Shown: positions 35,991-45,283 of the stretch, piece after piece
How the letters are laid out: each line of letters starts with the position of its first letter
How positions within the stretch are numbered: the stretch's first letter is position 1
Source of the DNA: Thermoanaerobaculia bacterium
Lineage (GTDB): Bacteria > Acidobacteriota > Thermoanaerobaculia > Multivoradales > JAHEKO01
Direction of reading: 5' to 3'
NCBI GenBank assembly: GCA_945787575.1
Contig: CALZKB010000003.1
Span: forward strand, 37,930 to 101,929
DNA: 64,000 nucleotides
Position numbers and translations under genes: made by a program
Notes under the pieces: generated by a model
What the model was told of the DNA's origin: nothing
The model's database searches: none
Seen by the model: the letters and a program-made list of their open reading frames with translations, nothing else

Positions 35991-37469
35991 ATGAGCAAGA
36001 CGACGACCCGGACCCGGACCCACTCACCGGCCCAGCCCCGCTGGGAGCGGATCGACCAGCACCGGGTGCGCCTGCCGCGTCAGGGTGGCATGCGCACCGA
36101 CGGCTTGGTCTTCGCCGACGCCAAGCTGATGACTCAGCTCGAGGGCGACCAGGCGCTCACCCAGGTGGCCAACGTCGCCCACCTGCCCGGCATCGTCGGC
36201 CCGTCGATCGCCATGCCGGACATGCACTGGGGCTACGGCTTTCCGATCGGCGGCGTCGCCGCTTTCGCTGGCGAGGACGGCGTCATCTCGCCCGGCGGCG
36301 TCGGCTACGACATCAACTGTGGCGTGCGCCTGCTGGTGACGCCGCTCACCGTCGACGAAGTTCGGCCGCGGATGACCGAGCTGGTCGAGGAGCTCTTCAC
36401 CACCATCCCGTCGGGGGTCGGCTCGCACCGCTCGGATCTGCGTCTGTCGAAGGATCAGCTCGACGCGGTCCTTTCTCAAGGAGCGCGGTGGGCGGTGCAT
36501 GCCGGGCTCGGGGCAGAGCGCGATCTCGGGGCGATCGAGGCCGGCGGCTGTCTGCCCGACGCCGATCCCCAGGCGGTCTCCCAGCGCGCCAAGGAACGCG
36601 GCCGGAATCAGCTCGGCACGGTCGGCTCGGGCAATCACTTCGTCGAGGTCGGCTGGGTCGCCGAGCGCGACGACGAAGCGGCGGCCGATGCGCTGGGCCT
36701 GACCGCGGGGCGGGTAACGGTCTTCATCCACTCGGGCTCGCGCGGGCTCGGACACCAGGTCTGCGACGACCACCTCGACGTCATGGTCGCCGCCGCCGGC
36801 CGCTACGGCATCGCCCTGCCGGACAAGCAGCTTTGCTGCGCGCCGCTGGGAAGCCCGGAGGCGGACGCGTACTGGTCGGCGATGAACGCCGCGGCCAACT
36901 TCGCCTTTGCCAACCGTCAGGTGATGACTCACTACGCGCGAGCCGCTTTCGGCCGCATCTTCGGGTCCGAAACGGCGTCTGGCATCGACCTGCTCTACGA
37001 CGTCGCCCACAACATCGCCAAGCTCGAAGAGCACACGGTGGACGGCAAGCGCCGGCAGGTGGTCGTGCACCGCAAGGGCGCGACCCGCGCCTTTCCACCC
37101 GGCCACCCGGAGCTCCATCCGCGCTACCGCGACCTCGGCCAGCCGGTGCTCATCCCCGGCGACATGGGGCGCTGCAGCTACGTCCTGCTCGGCACCCGAC
37201 AGGCCTTCGACGAGACCTTCGGCTCCTGCTGCCACGGCGCCGGCCGCCAGATGTCGCGCCGCGCCGCCAAGCGCGCCGCCCGGACCCGCAACGTCGCCAA
37301 CGAGCTCGCCGCTCAGGGAGTCGTGGTGCGTGCCGCCAGCCGCGCCACCGTCGCCGAGGAGATGCCCGAAGCCTACAAGGACGTGCGGGACGTGGTGAAT
37401 GTCGTCGATGGGGCGGGGATCGGCCGGAAGGTGGCGATGCTCAAGCCCGTAGGGGTGGTCAAGGGCTAA
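35991..37469 (+). CDS. rtcB: RNA-splicing ligase RtcB
   Basis: This 492-residue protein is a full-length RtcB. GYDINCGVR holds the Mn-binding Cys, GSGNHFVEV and HSGSRGLG carry the metal histidines, and SCCHGAGRxMSR carries the histidine that is guanylylated. RtcB joins 2',3'-cyclic phosphate (or 3'-phosphate) and 5'-OH RNA ends with GTP and Mn. The archease gene is directly upstream. No rtcA or sigma-54-type rtcR regulator is seen, so control differs from the enterobacterial system. It is intact, unlike several neighbours. Confidence 0.97.
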   Translation: MSKTTTRTRTHSPAQPRWERIDQHRVRLPRQGGMRTDGLVFADAKLMTQLEGDQALTQVANVAHLPGIVGPSIAMPDMHWGYGFPIGGVAAFAGEDGVISPGGVGYDINCGVRLLVTPLTVDEVRPRMTELVEELFTTIPSGVGSHRSDLRLSKDQLDAVLSQGARWAVHAGLGAERDLGAIEAGGCLPDADPQAVSQRAKERGRNQLGTVGSGNHFVEVGWVAERDDEAAADALGLTAGRVTVFIHSGSRGLGHQVCDDHLDVMVAAAGRYGIALPDKQLCCAPLGSPEADAYWSAMNAAANFAFANRQVMTHYARAAFGRIFGSETASGIDLLYDVAHNIAKLEEHTVDGKRRQVVVHRKGATRAFPPGHPELHPRYRDLGQPVLIPGDMGRCSYVLLGTRQAFDETFGSCCHGAGRQMSRRAAKRAARTRNVANELAAQGVVVRAASRATVAEEMPEAYKDVRDVVNVVDGAGIGRKVAMLKPVGVVKG

Positions 37470-37569
37470 GCACCGAGGAATCCAGATGCCGGGCCCGTGG
37501 TTGCAGGTAGGCGGACCTCGAGCAGCGGCCCGAGTCTGCGATGATGTCGTCCCGGGGTCGGGAGGCTGG

Positions 37570-38673
37570 ATGAGAACAAACCCTCGAAAGGCAACGTTAG
37601 CCGGTGCGCGCCTGGCGGCGGCCGCGCTGGTCGCTGCGGTCGGGTCCGCCGCCGGCACAGCAGCCCAAACCAGGCAGATCCCTCAGTTCGAAGGGCGTGT
37701 CGAGGTCACCGAGGTCCTCCTGGATGTCGTCGTCACCGACAAGAAGGGCAATCCGATCGCCGGTCTGGGAAAGAAGGACTTCATCGTCGAGGAGAACGGC
37801 CGTGAGATGGAGCTGACCGGAGCGGACTTCTATACCACCCGGTACGGTCCCGGCGGCGGAGGCGACGGTGAGATACCGGCGAGCCGCTATTTCGTCCTCT
37901 TCTTCGACGACACCCGGATGATGGCGAATCGGATCAATCGACTCGTCCAACAGCAGCAGAAGGCGGCCCGAGGCAGTCAGGAGTGGATCGAGACCGAGAT
38001 GAGGCCGTCCGACTGGGTTGCCGTCGCCGGCTTCGGCATGAAGCTCAAGATCTTCCACGACTTCACCCAGGATCGGGAGGCCCTTCTCCAGGCCGTGACC
38101 GACGCCGCTCGAGGGATCGATCCGGAGCCGGGCCGCTGGACCCAAGAGCCCGCTTCCGATAGCGGCCCCTCGCTGCTGCGTTACCTACCGTCCGGTCGCG
38201 AGCTCCGGCGTCAGACCCGGAGGATCTACTCGGGAATGCGCCTGTTGGCCGAAGCGACCGGCCACATCGTGGGCCGCAAGAACCTCCTCTATTTCGGCAT
38301 CGGGTTCGGCACGCTGGACGGTCCGGGCGGCTTTGCCATTCCGGACCGGCGCTACTACCCGGACCTCGAGCGTGCGCTCAACGACAACAACGTCGCGGTC
38401 TATCCGATCGACCTGACCCTTCAGGCAGCGCGGCACGCGCAAAGCGATTTCCTCAACGCGCTCGCCCACGACACCGGCGGTGTCTACTACCGGAACTTCA
38501 TCGCTTTCACCACGCCGATGCGTGCCATCGCCAACGAGAACATCGGCTACTACCTCCTGAGCTACCGTTCCGAGCATCCTGAGGGCGAGGCGGGCTACCA
38601 GAAGCTCCGAGTCGGCACTCGAATCCCCGCCGTCGTGATACGCGCGCAGCGCGGCTACCGCTACGGCGGCTAG
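37570..38673 (+). CDS. VWFA-related domain protein (acidobacterial type), secreted
   Basis: This 367-residue protein has an N-terminal signal peptide (LAAAALVAAVGSAAGTAAQT). It then has the VEVTEVLLDVVVTDKKGNPIAGLGKKDFIVEENG segment that opens the VWFA-related family abundant in Acidobacteria. The VWA core follows, YFVLFFDDTRMMANRINRL, and ends with GYYLLSYRSEHPEGEAGYQKLRVGT. The MIDAS DxSxS is altered to DDTRM, so metal binding may be lost or changed. These proteins are exported; function unknown. The ATG at 37570 is chosen as the signal begins there. Confidence 0.88.
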   Translation: MRTNPRKATLAGARLAAAALVAAVGSAAGTAAQTRQIPQFEGRVEVTEVLLDVVVTDKKGNPIAGLGKKDFIVEENGREMELTGADFYTTRYGPGGGGDGEIPASRYFVLFFDDTRMMANRINRLVQQQQKAARGSQEWIETEMRPSDWVAVAGFGMKLKIFHDFTQDREALLQAVTDAARGIDPEPGRWTQEPASDSGPSLLRYLPSGRELRRQTRRIYSGMRLLAEATGHIVGRKNLLYFGIGFGTLDGPGGFAIPDRRYYPDLERALNDNNVAVYPIDLTLQAARHAQSDFLNALAHDTGGVYYRNFIAFTTPMRAIANENIGYYLLSYRSEHPEGEAGYQKLRVGTRIPAVVIRAQRGYRYGG

Positions 38674-38710
38674 CCCAGCCTGGCCAGCAGCGGGCCAGGC
38701 GTGGCACCAC

Positions 38711-39565
38711 CTAGGCTACGACGACCCGATCGCCGCCGGCGTGCTTGGCTCTGTAGAGGGCGCGATCGGCGGCGCGAAAGGCCAGATCGAGGTCGTAGGC
38801 CTCGTCGGACCAGAAGAGGCCTAAGCTCGCGCTCGGACGGACGTCGTCGGTGGAGGCGGGGATCCTCAGGCGCCGAATGGCCTCCGCTTTGCGCTCTGCC
38901 AACGCCGCGGCGTCGGCCAGGCTGAGGGAAGACAGGAAGAGCACGAACTCGTCCCCTCCCCAGCGCCCGGCCGCATCGCTCTTGCGCAGGTTCCGTTGCA
39001 AGGCGGCGGCTCACTGACGCAGGACCTCGTCGCCGACGTCGTGGCCGTGGGTGTCGTTGATGGTCTTGAGTCCGTCCAGGTCGATCAAGAGAAAGGCGTA
39101 CGGCATCTCGAGACGCTCGAGCAGAGTCAGCTCACGCTCGACGATGCGCACAAAGAACCCGCGTCCCAGAGTGTGGGTCAGGTCGTCCTCGGAGATCAGG
39201 TCGTCAAGATCGATGTGGCACTCGAGGATACCGCCGTCGCTCAGCGGCACGGCGACGACTTTGTGCAGGCTTGCCGAGCGCGCACCGGTGACGTGGGCGT
39301 GGCAGACCGTGACCGGCTCCTGCCGTTTCGTCGCCTCGATCTTCGGGCAGAACTCGCCATGCTCGTCGCAGGGCTGCGCATAACCGTGAGTGATCTGGTG
39401 GCAGGTCCCGGCGGCGCTACCGTAGAGGCGCTCGGCCTCGGTGTTGCGATAGCGCAGCCCGTAGTCGGCATCGATCCACAGGACCGGGAAGGGAAGGGCA
39501 TCGAGGAGGGGTCTCGCCGCCGGCAATCCCTCGACATCGAGCGGGAAGTGCGGTTGCCTCGCCAC
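38711..39565 (-). pseudogene. GGDEF diguanylate cyclase interrupted by an in-frame TGA
   Basis: The reading frame is continuous from 39565 to 38711 except for one TGA at about 39011-39013. Upstream: a PAS-like part (FPVLWIDADYGLRYRNTEAERLYG) with a Cys/His-rich loop CHQITHGYAQPCDEHGEFCP, then the start of the GGDEF domain (YAFLLIDLDGLKTINDTHGHDVGDEVLRQ). Downstream in the same frame: AAALQRNLRKSDAAGRWGGDEFVLFL, with the intact active site. Without the stop, it would be a 280-residue c-di-GMP synthase. The stop leaves a 184-residue product without the catalytic GGDEF. Confidence 0.85.
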
Positions 39566-39614
39566 TAGCCCAGAACGCTAGCACGGGTTACCGACCGCTG
39601 ACAGGGAGGGTGTC

Positions 39615-40127
39615 TCAGGAAGGGGGAAACGGGTCGCTGCGAGCGACAACCTCCTCTTCGGTCAGCCCGTATAGCGGCGGCCCTCCGACCCCCAGAAGCG
39701 CGAGGTACGTATAGAGCTGCCCCCGATGATGGACCTCGTGCTCGAGCATCGCGCGGAGCCATTTCCACACCGTGATCTCGGCACCCGCGGGCGTCACGCA
39801 CTTCTTCTGAAGGGCCTCCGGGTCGAGTGTCGACAGGATCTCGACGGTCTCCTCGCGCATCCGATCGAGAAAGGCGCGCACCTCGCCGTAGCCACTGGCC
39901 AACTCGATGGAGTGGCCCGGATAGATGCTCGGCCGACCGCGGACGTTCTCCGCAAACATGTAGCGCTCGAGAGATCCCAGGTGCCTGAGGACGTCACCGA
40001 ACGAGAACTTGCCCTCCTGGTAGCGCCACTCGATCTGGTCGGGAGGGATTCGATCGGCGACCCCCAGAGTGCGTCTTCTCACGCTGCCGGCGTAGGCTAG
40101 AAAAGGCTCGATCGCGGGAATCTCCAT
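39615..40127 (-). CDS. DinB-family putative metal-dependent hydrolase
   Basis: This 170-residue four-helix protein has the DinB/YfiT metal site: FSFGDVLRHLGSLERY (first His), then MLEHEVHHRGQLYTYLALLG near the C-terminus with the HExxHRGQ-like histidines. Family members are thiol-dependent transferases or hydrolases. It does not contain a DNA polymerase; the name is historical. It lies upstream of the GGDEF remnant in the same orientation. Confidence 0.85.
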   Translation of the reverse strand: MEIPAIEPFLAYAGSVRRRTLGVADRIPPDQIEWRYQEGKFSFGDVLRHLGSLERYMFAENVRGRPSIYPGHSIELASGYGEVRAFLDRMREETVEILSTLDPEALQKKCVTPAGAEITVWKWLRAMLEHEVHHRGQLYTYLALLGVGGPPLYGLTEEEVVARSDPFPPS

Positions 40128-40198
40128 GGCAAGAGTCTAGCGTCCCTCGGGACGCCGGTACGTCACAACGGTCCTCTCGACCGGAAACCGGTATCGAC

Positions 40199-41674
40199 TC
40201 AGCTCAGAGGCCAGCCGGTCCAGCGCGCCGTCGCGTCGGTGCCGGCGTCCGGGTCGCTGTCGACCCCGACGGAACCTGTGCCGATCGTCAGCACCAAGCC
40301 GAGATCCCCGAACATCTCGACCAGTGGGAGCTGGCCGGGGTTCTCGACGCAGCAGTCGATCAGATCGTCGACGGAGACGCCGGTCGTCGACTCGATGAGA
40401 TCGCCGAGACTCGCCAGATCGAGGTCGGTCTCCCGACCGGGTCCCGAATGGAGCGAGCGCATCACGGCATCGAGCGAGTGACGATCCTCGCTGCGCACCC
40501 GGATGGCGACGTCGAGCGCCATGCTGGCAAGGAACCCGCCGCTGTAGATGAGGTCGTAGTTGGTGAGCTTCGTCCGGCCTCCGGCCACCATGCTGAGCTC
40601 CCCCGAGGCGGCCAAGTACTTCTCCACCTCGTCAGCCAGCTGGCGGAAGGCGGCTTCCACGGGGATCTCTCCAGCCCCCAGCTGGCTTCGCATCGTGTAG
40701 TAGCTCGCCGTTCCTTCGCTCATCCAATAGAGACCCTCTTGCGCCTCGAGATCGCGATACGCGAAGTTCGCGTTCCACAGGTGAAACGCCTCGTGCACGG
40801 TGATGAACCGCAGCATCGGCAGCGTCGAGGCGTCGAGCGCGCCGCCCAGCACCATGCTGATCGTGCTCCCCATGACGCCGCCGCCCCAGAAGCCGGCATC
40901 CGCCGCGACGAGGAGCATGCGGCCCTCGGCAGGGGCACCGAAGAGCCGGGCGAACACGTCGAGGTAGCGCTCGACCGTGTCGACGATCAGGTCCTTCTGT
41001 CCGATGGCCTCAGGGCCGGCCAAGGCGATCCGGACCGCGGCGTCGCTCCCTTCGCCCAATAGGGCCTCGAAGTGCTCGCCGGCGATGAACGCAGAGTCCA
41101 GAAGGGCATCGTTGTCATCGGCCCGGAACTGCTGACCGGACACGAGGACCCGCCAAGGGGTCGTGGCACGCCAGCCGTCGGGTAGCGCGAAGGAGACGAG
41201 AATGTCCTTCGCCGGAGCACCTTCGAAGAACAGGGCTCGTCCCGACCACAAGACGGCGTCGGGCCTCGCCCAGGCCAGCTCGTCGGCGCCGGGCAGGTTG
41301 TCCACGCGATCGTGCCCGAGCCGCATCAAGTAGCGGATCTCGAGCGGCCCGCGAGCGTCGCCAACCTCGTACCGTCCCTGCTCGACGCTTCGGACGACGA
41401 CCGGCTCGCCGTCGGCGTCCCGGACTTCGAGATCGTGAATGAATCTCGCCCACCCATCCTCGATGCCGCTGTCCTCGGCATCTCGCAGCAACAGCAGCTC
41501 GCCGTCGGTCGTCGGAAACAGCTCCGCTTCGACCCGAGCGAGCCGCAGATCCGACGACTCGATGGTGACCCGGTACTCGTCAGCCGGCGAGGGTTCGCAG
41601 AGGAGGGACAGTAGCGCCAGCGTTCCCACGGCTCTCGTGATTCTCCCCGAACACGTTGGTTTGAAAGACGTCAT
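40199..41674 (-). CDS. Secreted M61-like zinc peptidase
   Basis: This 491-residue protein has an N-terminal export signal (RAVGTLALLSLLCEPSPA). A beta-rich N-domain is followed by the gluzincin site VHEAFHLWN, with the third ligand Glu in GLYWMSEGTASYY about 20 residues on. This combination resembles the M61 glycyl aminopeptidase group. A PDZ-like C-terminus (LPLVEMFGDLGLVL) is possible. It starts only four bases after the stop of a small secreted ORF, with GGAG nearby, so they are co-transcribed. Peptide substrate unknown. Confidence 0.8.
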   Translation of the reverse strand: MTSFKPTCSGRITRAVGTLALLSLLCEPSPADEYRVTIESSDLRLARVEAELFPTTDGELLLLRDAEDSGIEDGWARFIHDLEVRDADGEPVVVRSVEQGRYEVGDARGPLEIRYLMRLGHDRVDNLPGADELAWARPDAVLWSGRALFFEGAPAKDILVSFALPDGWRATTPWRVLVSGQQFRADDNDALLDSAFIAGEHFEALLGEGSDAAVRIALAGPEAIGQKDLIVDTVERYLDVFARLFGAPAEGRMLLVAADAGFWGGGVMGSTISMVLGGALDASTLPMLRFITVHEAFHLWNANFAYRDLEAQEGLYWMSEGTASYYTMRSQLGAGEIPVEAAFRQLADEVEKYLAASGELSMVAGGRTKLTNYDLIYSGGFLASMALDVAIRVRSEDRHSLDAVMRSLHSGPGRETDLDLASLGDLIESTTGVSVDDLIDCCVENPGQLPLVEMFGDLGLVLTIGTGSVGVDSDPDAGTDATARWTGWPLS

Positions 41675-41678
41675 CTAC

Positions 41679-41843
41679 TCAGACTCCTCGCGGCGATCGG
41701 CTTTCAGTCCGATTCCGACAGACTCTCGAGAATCGCCGCCGCGTTGCCGCCGTTTGCCAATCGGCGGCGGTTACGGTCCCCATTTCGGCGAGAACGGGCG
41801 CCGAGAGGACGGTAAGGACGAAGCAAGCAAGGCGTCGAAGCAT
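41679..41843 (-). CDS. Small secreted ORF or N-terminal remnant upstream of M61-like gene
   Basis: This 54-residue ORF has an AGGAGA ribosome site and a clear signal peptide (MLRRLACFVLTVLSAPVLAEM). The rest is basic and low in complexity (WQTAATRRRFSRVCRNRTESRSPRG) and reads like out-of-frame sequence. The likely history is an exported protein whose body was lost or shifted, with the signal kept. Alternatively it is a short leader peptide in front of the peptidase gene. Confidence 0.5.
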   Translation of the reverse strand: MLRRLACFVLTVLSAPVLAEMGTVTAADWQTAATRRRFSRVCRNRTESRSPRGV

Positions 41844-42284
41844 AGTCGGTCTCCTGATGACGAGAGTCGTCACTTCCCTAGACAATGTGCGAGGAGGTTC
41901 GTTAGCGGCGTCCACCGGCGGCACTCGACGAGGTCCCGGACGAAGGTCTCGCCGCCAAGCCGTCGGGATCGCGAGGCAGAGACGTGGCTCGGGTCTTCGC
42001 TCACCTCTTTCGGGTGCGGGTGGGCTGGCTCCATCACCACGAGACCGGAAAACGACCCAAGGTGCCTCGCTTCGACAAGGGTCCGCCGCCCGCGAAGTCA
42101 GAGCTTGAGGAGTTGCTGACCCGGTGCCGGAAGAGGTCGCGGTCAAGGGTCTCTGGGGTCGGTGGATCTTCGGTTCACGGCAGTGACCGGGCATCCCGGC
42201 CGGAAGCGCTCGGCGCCACCCCTTGCCGCGGCCACCGGACCCTTGGAATACTCGGCCCCCAACTCGCTCGAAGGAGGAGACCGG
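41844..42284. other. 441-base region without a supported gene
   Basis: ORFs on both strands exist but lack coherent starts. A plus-strand stretch at about 42000-42120 encodes RVGWLHHHETGKRPKVPRFDKGPPPAKSELEELL, which looks coding-like in composition, but I could not assign it to a family, and no start codon with a ribosome site precedes it. The region must contain promoters for the divergent genes at 41843 and 42285. Confidence 0.35.
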
Positions 42285-42611
42285 ATGGCCGAGCATACCT
42301 ACGAAGAACTCAAGCACCAGACGATCGCCGAGCTCCGAGAGCTGGCGGCCGGAATCGACCACGAGGCGGTCCAGGGCTACACGCAGCTCAAGAAGGAACA
42401 GCTGCTCCCCGCCCTGTGTACCGCGCTCGGCATCGACACGCACGAGCACCACGAGGTCGTGGGCATCGACAAGGGGAAGGTCAAGGCCGAGATCCGGCAG
42501 TTCAAGCTGCGGCGTGACGAAGCGCTGGCCGGCGGCGACAAGGCAGCTTACAAGCGGGCTCTGCGCGAGATCCACCGCCGCAAGCACGAGCTGCGCAAAT
42601 CGATGGTGTGA
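42285..42611 (+). CDS. Rho N-terminal/SAP-like small protein
   Basis: This 108-residue protein starts MAEHTYEELKHQTIAELRELAAGIDHEAVQGYTQLKKEQLLPALCTALGI. The pattern T-x-AELRE-A and KKEQLLxAL matches the Rho termination factor N-terminal (SAP-like) helical domain. The basic C-terminal helices (RALREIHRRKHELRKSMV) may bind RNA or DNA. AAGGAGGAG precedes the ATG. There is no Rho ATPase domain, so it is a stand-alone accessory protein of unknown role. Confidence 0.75.
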   Translation: MAEHTYEELKHQTIAELRELAAGIDHEAVQGYTQLKKEQLLPALCTALGIDTHEHHEVVGIDKGKVKAEIRQFKLRRDEALAGGDKAAYKRALREIHRRKHELRKSMV

Positions 42612-42613
42612 CC

Positions 42614-43945
42614 CTAGAAATTGTAGATCGCCGACAACGAGGCGGTGTCCACCCGATCGGCGACGTCGATACCGAAATCGAGCTGAAAGCTCGGGAAGGC
42701 GACTCCCAGGCCCACCGCATAGTGCGTCTCGTCGTCTCCCCGCGGCAGCAGCCCGCGGAGGACGGGATCGTCGGTCGCGGCGGCTCTCAGCTGGTGGTCG
42801 GGATCGAGCCACACCCCGACCCGCACGGCGACCACCGGGGTCGAGCTGAGAAACACGTACTCACCGCCCAGGTGTAGCTCTTCCACATCGTCGACGGTTT
42901 GGTCTTCGATGCGGAGGCTCTGCACGATGCTCGAGTACTCGACGCGGTCCCACTGAAAGCTCACGGTGAGGCCGCCCGGAGCCTGGTAGGCGCAACCGAG
43001 GCCGAAGGCCAGCGGAAAATCGACCGCCTCCGCCAAGCTTCGCTCGAGCACTCCGCCCGGCGGCACTCCGAAGTCGATCGCTTCGCCGGCTATGAGCTCG
43101 AACACGGCTTCAAGCTCAGGCCCCTGGCGATAGACACCCCCGATTCTCCAGCGGTTCGAGAGCCGCACCAGAAAGCCGACGGTCACGGTCCAGTCGCTGT
43201 CTTCGACCGTGAAACTCCGCTCCAGCAGCGATCTTTCGGAAAGGTAGGAGTTCGGCACGAAGAGACTCTCCAAGGAGTCCTCGTCGACGAAGGACAGCGT
43301 CGCCATCGAGGTGAGCGAAGCATCGTGGTAGACGAGCCCGAGGCCGACGTCGAAGCGCTCGTTGACGCGAAAGGCGCCGGAGAGCCCGTAGCTCACGACA
43401 TCCAGGTCGGTCCTCACCCGCTGGTCGAGAAGCCGAATCTGGCAGCAGTCGGTGCCACCCGCAAACAGGCCCTGGGTCTCGCCGAGGAACCGGAACTTCG
43501 CCAACTGATGGCGAAAGAAAGCGATCGACCAGTCGCCTTTCGGGTAGGCGATCGAGAGGAAGGAGAGCCCCGAGGCGACATCTTCCGAGATCGCCGTCCG
43601 CAGACCGACCGTGGTGTCGATCCCGAAGCCGCTGGGGAGGCCTTCCACCCGGCCGCTCTCGGTAAACGGCGTCGAGTAGCTCCAGCGGCGCCCTTCGATC
43701 GAGACCTCCGGCTCGACCAGCAGTACCAGCCCAGCCGGATTTGAGAAGGCGGCGGTTGCGTCGTCCGCCAGGGCGACGAAGGCGCCGCCGAAGCCCATGC
43801 TCCGGGCACCGGGATCGGAGAAGCTCAACTGAACGGGAACGATCGGCTGCTGACCCGCTACGCCGGCCGGGGCCAGCAGCTCGACGAATAGCAGGACAAG
43901 AAGCCCGGTACGGCTGGATAGTCGGACGAGCCGGTCGATCATCAT
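42614..43945 (-). CDS. FadL/TodX-like outer-membrane protein
   Basis: This is a 443-residue protein with a signal peptide (TGLLVLLFVELLAPAGVAG). The mature N-terminus SMGFGGAFVALADDATAAFSNPAGL is the OMPP1/FadL/TodX hatch signature. Alternating amphipathic strands follow, and the protein ends SLSAIYNF with a terminal Phe. FadL-type barrels let hydrophobic compounds pass the outer membrane. The ATG at 43945 (or the next codon) is preferred over 43978. It converges with the small Rho-like gene; the stops are three bases apart. Confidence 0.85.
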   Translation of the reverse strand: MMIDRLVRLSSRTGLLVLLFVELLAPAGVAGQQPIVPVQLSFSDPGARSMGFGGAFVALADDATAAFSNPAGLVLLVEPEVSIEGRRWSYSTPFTESGRVEGLPSGFGIDTTVGLRTAISEDVASGLSFLSIAYPKGDWSIAFFRHQLAKFRFLGETQGLFAGGTDCCQIRLLDQRVRTDLDVVSYGLSGAFRVNERFDVGLGLVYHDASLTSMATLSFVDEDSLESLFVPNSYLSERSLLERSFTVEDSDWTVTVGFLVRLSNRWRIGGVYRQGPELEAVFELIAGEAIDFGVPPGGVLERSLAEAVDFPLAFGLGCAYQAPGGLTVSFQWDRVEYSSIVQSLRIEDQTVDDVEELHLGGEYVFLSSTPVVAVRVGVWLDPDHQLRAAATDDPVLRGLLPRGDDETHYAVGLGVAFPSFQLDFGIDVADRVDTASLSAIYNF

Positions 43946-44110
43946 CCCGTCTCTTGTTCGTGCGCTAGTCGATCCCAAGTGTAGCGGCCTCGATTGGGTG
44001 GCTCACTACCTAAGTGGGTAGGCGAGCCGGCCCACAGTCGTTGCGGGTTTCTACCGACCACGTCGCGTCTACAAGTGAACAGGGACACGACTCAAGGAGG
44101 AGGACAAGCG

Positions 44111-44617
44111 ATGAGAAGGTTCAAGATTCCTAGCAGACGCGCGAGTCGAGGGTTGCAAGCTCTGGTGTGGGCGGCGGCGCTGACCGTGGTCGGCTGCGAC
44201 AGCAGTGTGAAGATCAGCCCCACCGTGCCGGAGTGGCCCGACATCACCCCCATCGGAGAGCGCAACCTTCTGATCAGCGGCACCCTGGTGAGCGAGCGAG
44301 GTGCGTGCCTAGAGGCGACCGTTCTCTTTGACGGCCAAGAGCTGGCCGACGCTCGCGTCAGCTGCCCCGACCCTGAGGGCTGCACCGAGCTCGAACTGGC
44401 GGCGGTGACCCCAAGCGCCAGCGGCCACCACACCATCTCCTTCCAGCTGTTGAGTCAGTCCTCGGAGAGCGAACACTACGTGGTGACGGGAAGCGTCGTG
44501 GTAACCCGCGGCCTGCGGCTGGGAGGCATCGTCCTCCAACTGGGACCCACATCCGCGACCCTGCAGCCCGGCGAGAGCGTCACGTTCGACCTCGATTTCA
44601 GCAGACTGACCCGATGA
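44111..44617 (+). CDS. Lipoprotein, function unknown
   Basis: This 168-residue protein has a lipobox ending TVVGC, about residue 30, so it is acylated and exported. The mature domain includes LISGTLVSERGACLEATVLFDGQELADARVSCPDPEGC, with cysteines that may pair, and ends TSATLQPGESVTFDLDFSRLTR, a beta-sandwich-like close. An AAGGAGGAGGAC ribosome site precedes the ATG. I do not recognise the family. A strong hairpin follows the stop. Confidence 0.7.
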   Translation: MRRFKIPSRRASRGLQALVWAAALTVVGCDSSVKISPTVPEWPDITPIGERNLLISGTLVSERGACLEATVLFDGQELADARVSCPDPEGCTELELAAVTPSASGHHTISFQLLSQSSESEHYVVTGSVVVTRGLRLGGIVLQLGPTSATLQPGESVTFDLDFSRLTR

Positions 44618-44637
44618 CGGCCCGCTGCGGGGAGCCG

Positions 44638-44657
44638 CCACCCGACCAAACGGGTGG
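44638..44657 (+). terminator. Hairpin CCACCCG-ACCAAA-CGGGTGG
   Basis: A perfect 7-bp GC-rich stem with a 6-base loop lies 21 bases after the lipoprotein stop. The run after it is GGCGG-rich with no T-run. Confidence 0.55.
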
Positions 44658-44762
44658 TGGCGGCGGCGGCGGTGAGATCTAGAATCTCGCCATGAGCCGC
44701 GGATGCTCGGCCTTTCGGCCGGCGCCGCGGCCCACATACTCAAACCGACCAGCGAGGCAACC

Positions 44763-45245
44763 ATGCTCAAGAAGGATCACCGTTGCATCCCGTGCGCCCT
44801 GGTGCTGGGCGCTCTTCTAATCTCTCCCGCCTTCGCCGGCGACCCGCTGACCCTCGGCGAGGGGATCACCGTCGAGGCGGCGACGCCGATTCACGAGATC
44901 CTCGCCGACCCGGATGCGTTCATCGGCAAGACGGTACGCATCGAGGGCGGCGTGCTCGACGTCTGTCCGATGAAGGGCTGCTGGGTAGAGATCGGCAGCG
45001 AGGAGGAGAGCCTTCGAGTCAAGGTCGAGGACGACGTGATCGTCTTCCCGGCGGATTCGAAAGGTCGGATCATCGCCGCCCAGGGGACGGTCGAGGCCGT
45101 CGAGATGACGCGTGAGAAGTACGTCGAGTGGCTCGCTCACCTGGCGGAGGAGAAGGGTGAGCCGTTCGACATCGCCAAGGCCGATATCGGCGAGGGTCCG
45201 CACCGCACGATCCGCATCCGCGGCACCGGGGCGCGGATCGAGTAG
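44763..45245 (+). CDS. DUF4920 secreted protein
   Basis: This 160-residue protein has a signal peptide (CALVLGALLISPAFAGDP) and the DUF4920 core: IHEILADPDAFIGKTVRIEGGVLDVCPMKGCWVEIGSEEESLRVKVED. The VCPMKGCWV pair of cysteines sits in an OB-fold-like strand pair and could bind metal or form a disulfide. The function is unknown, but such proteins are often periplasmic. The start at 44763 fits the signal peptide. Confidence 0.82.
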   Translation: MLKKDHRCIPCALVLGALLISPAFAGDPLTLGEGITVEAATPIHEILADPDAFIGKTVRIEGGVLDVCPMKGCWVEIGSEEESLRVKVEDDVIVFPADSKGRIIAAQGTVEAVEMTREKYVEWLAHLAEEKGEPFDIAKADIGEGPHRTIRIRGTGARIE

Positions 45246-45283
45246 CGCCGGCGGCTTGCCTACTGCACCGCGCGACTCGAGGC

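Noticed and set aside
36024-37658. 544-residue minus-strand ORF
   Set aside because: Antisense shadow of rtcB.
39011-39013. Selenocysteine at the TGA in the GGDEF gene
   Set aside because: No Sec family resemblance and no obvious SECIS-like hairpin was recognised; nonsense mutation or sequence error is simpler.
42000-42120. Transposase-like ORF text (WLHHHETGKRPKVPRF...)
   Set aside because: No start, no terminal repeats, and no recognised domain.
41679-42812. 377-residue minus-strand ORF
   Set aside because: Read-through of intergenic and antisense DNA; only its last 54 residues (from 41843) have a ribosome site and signal peptide.
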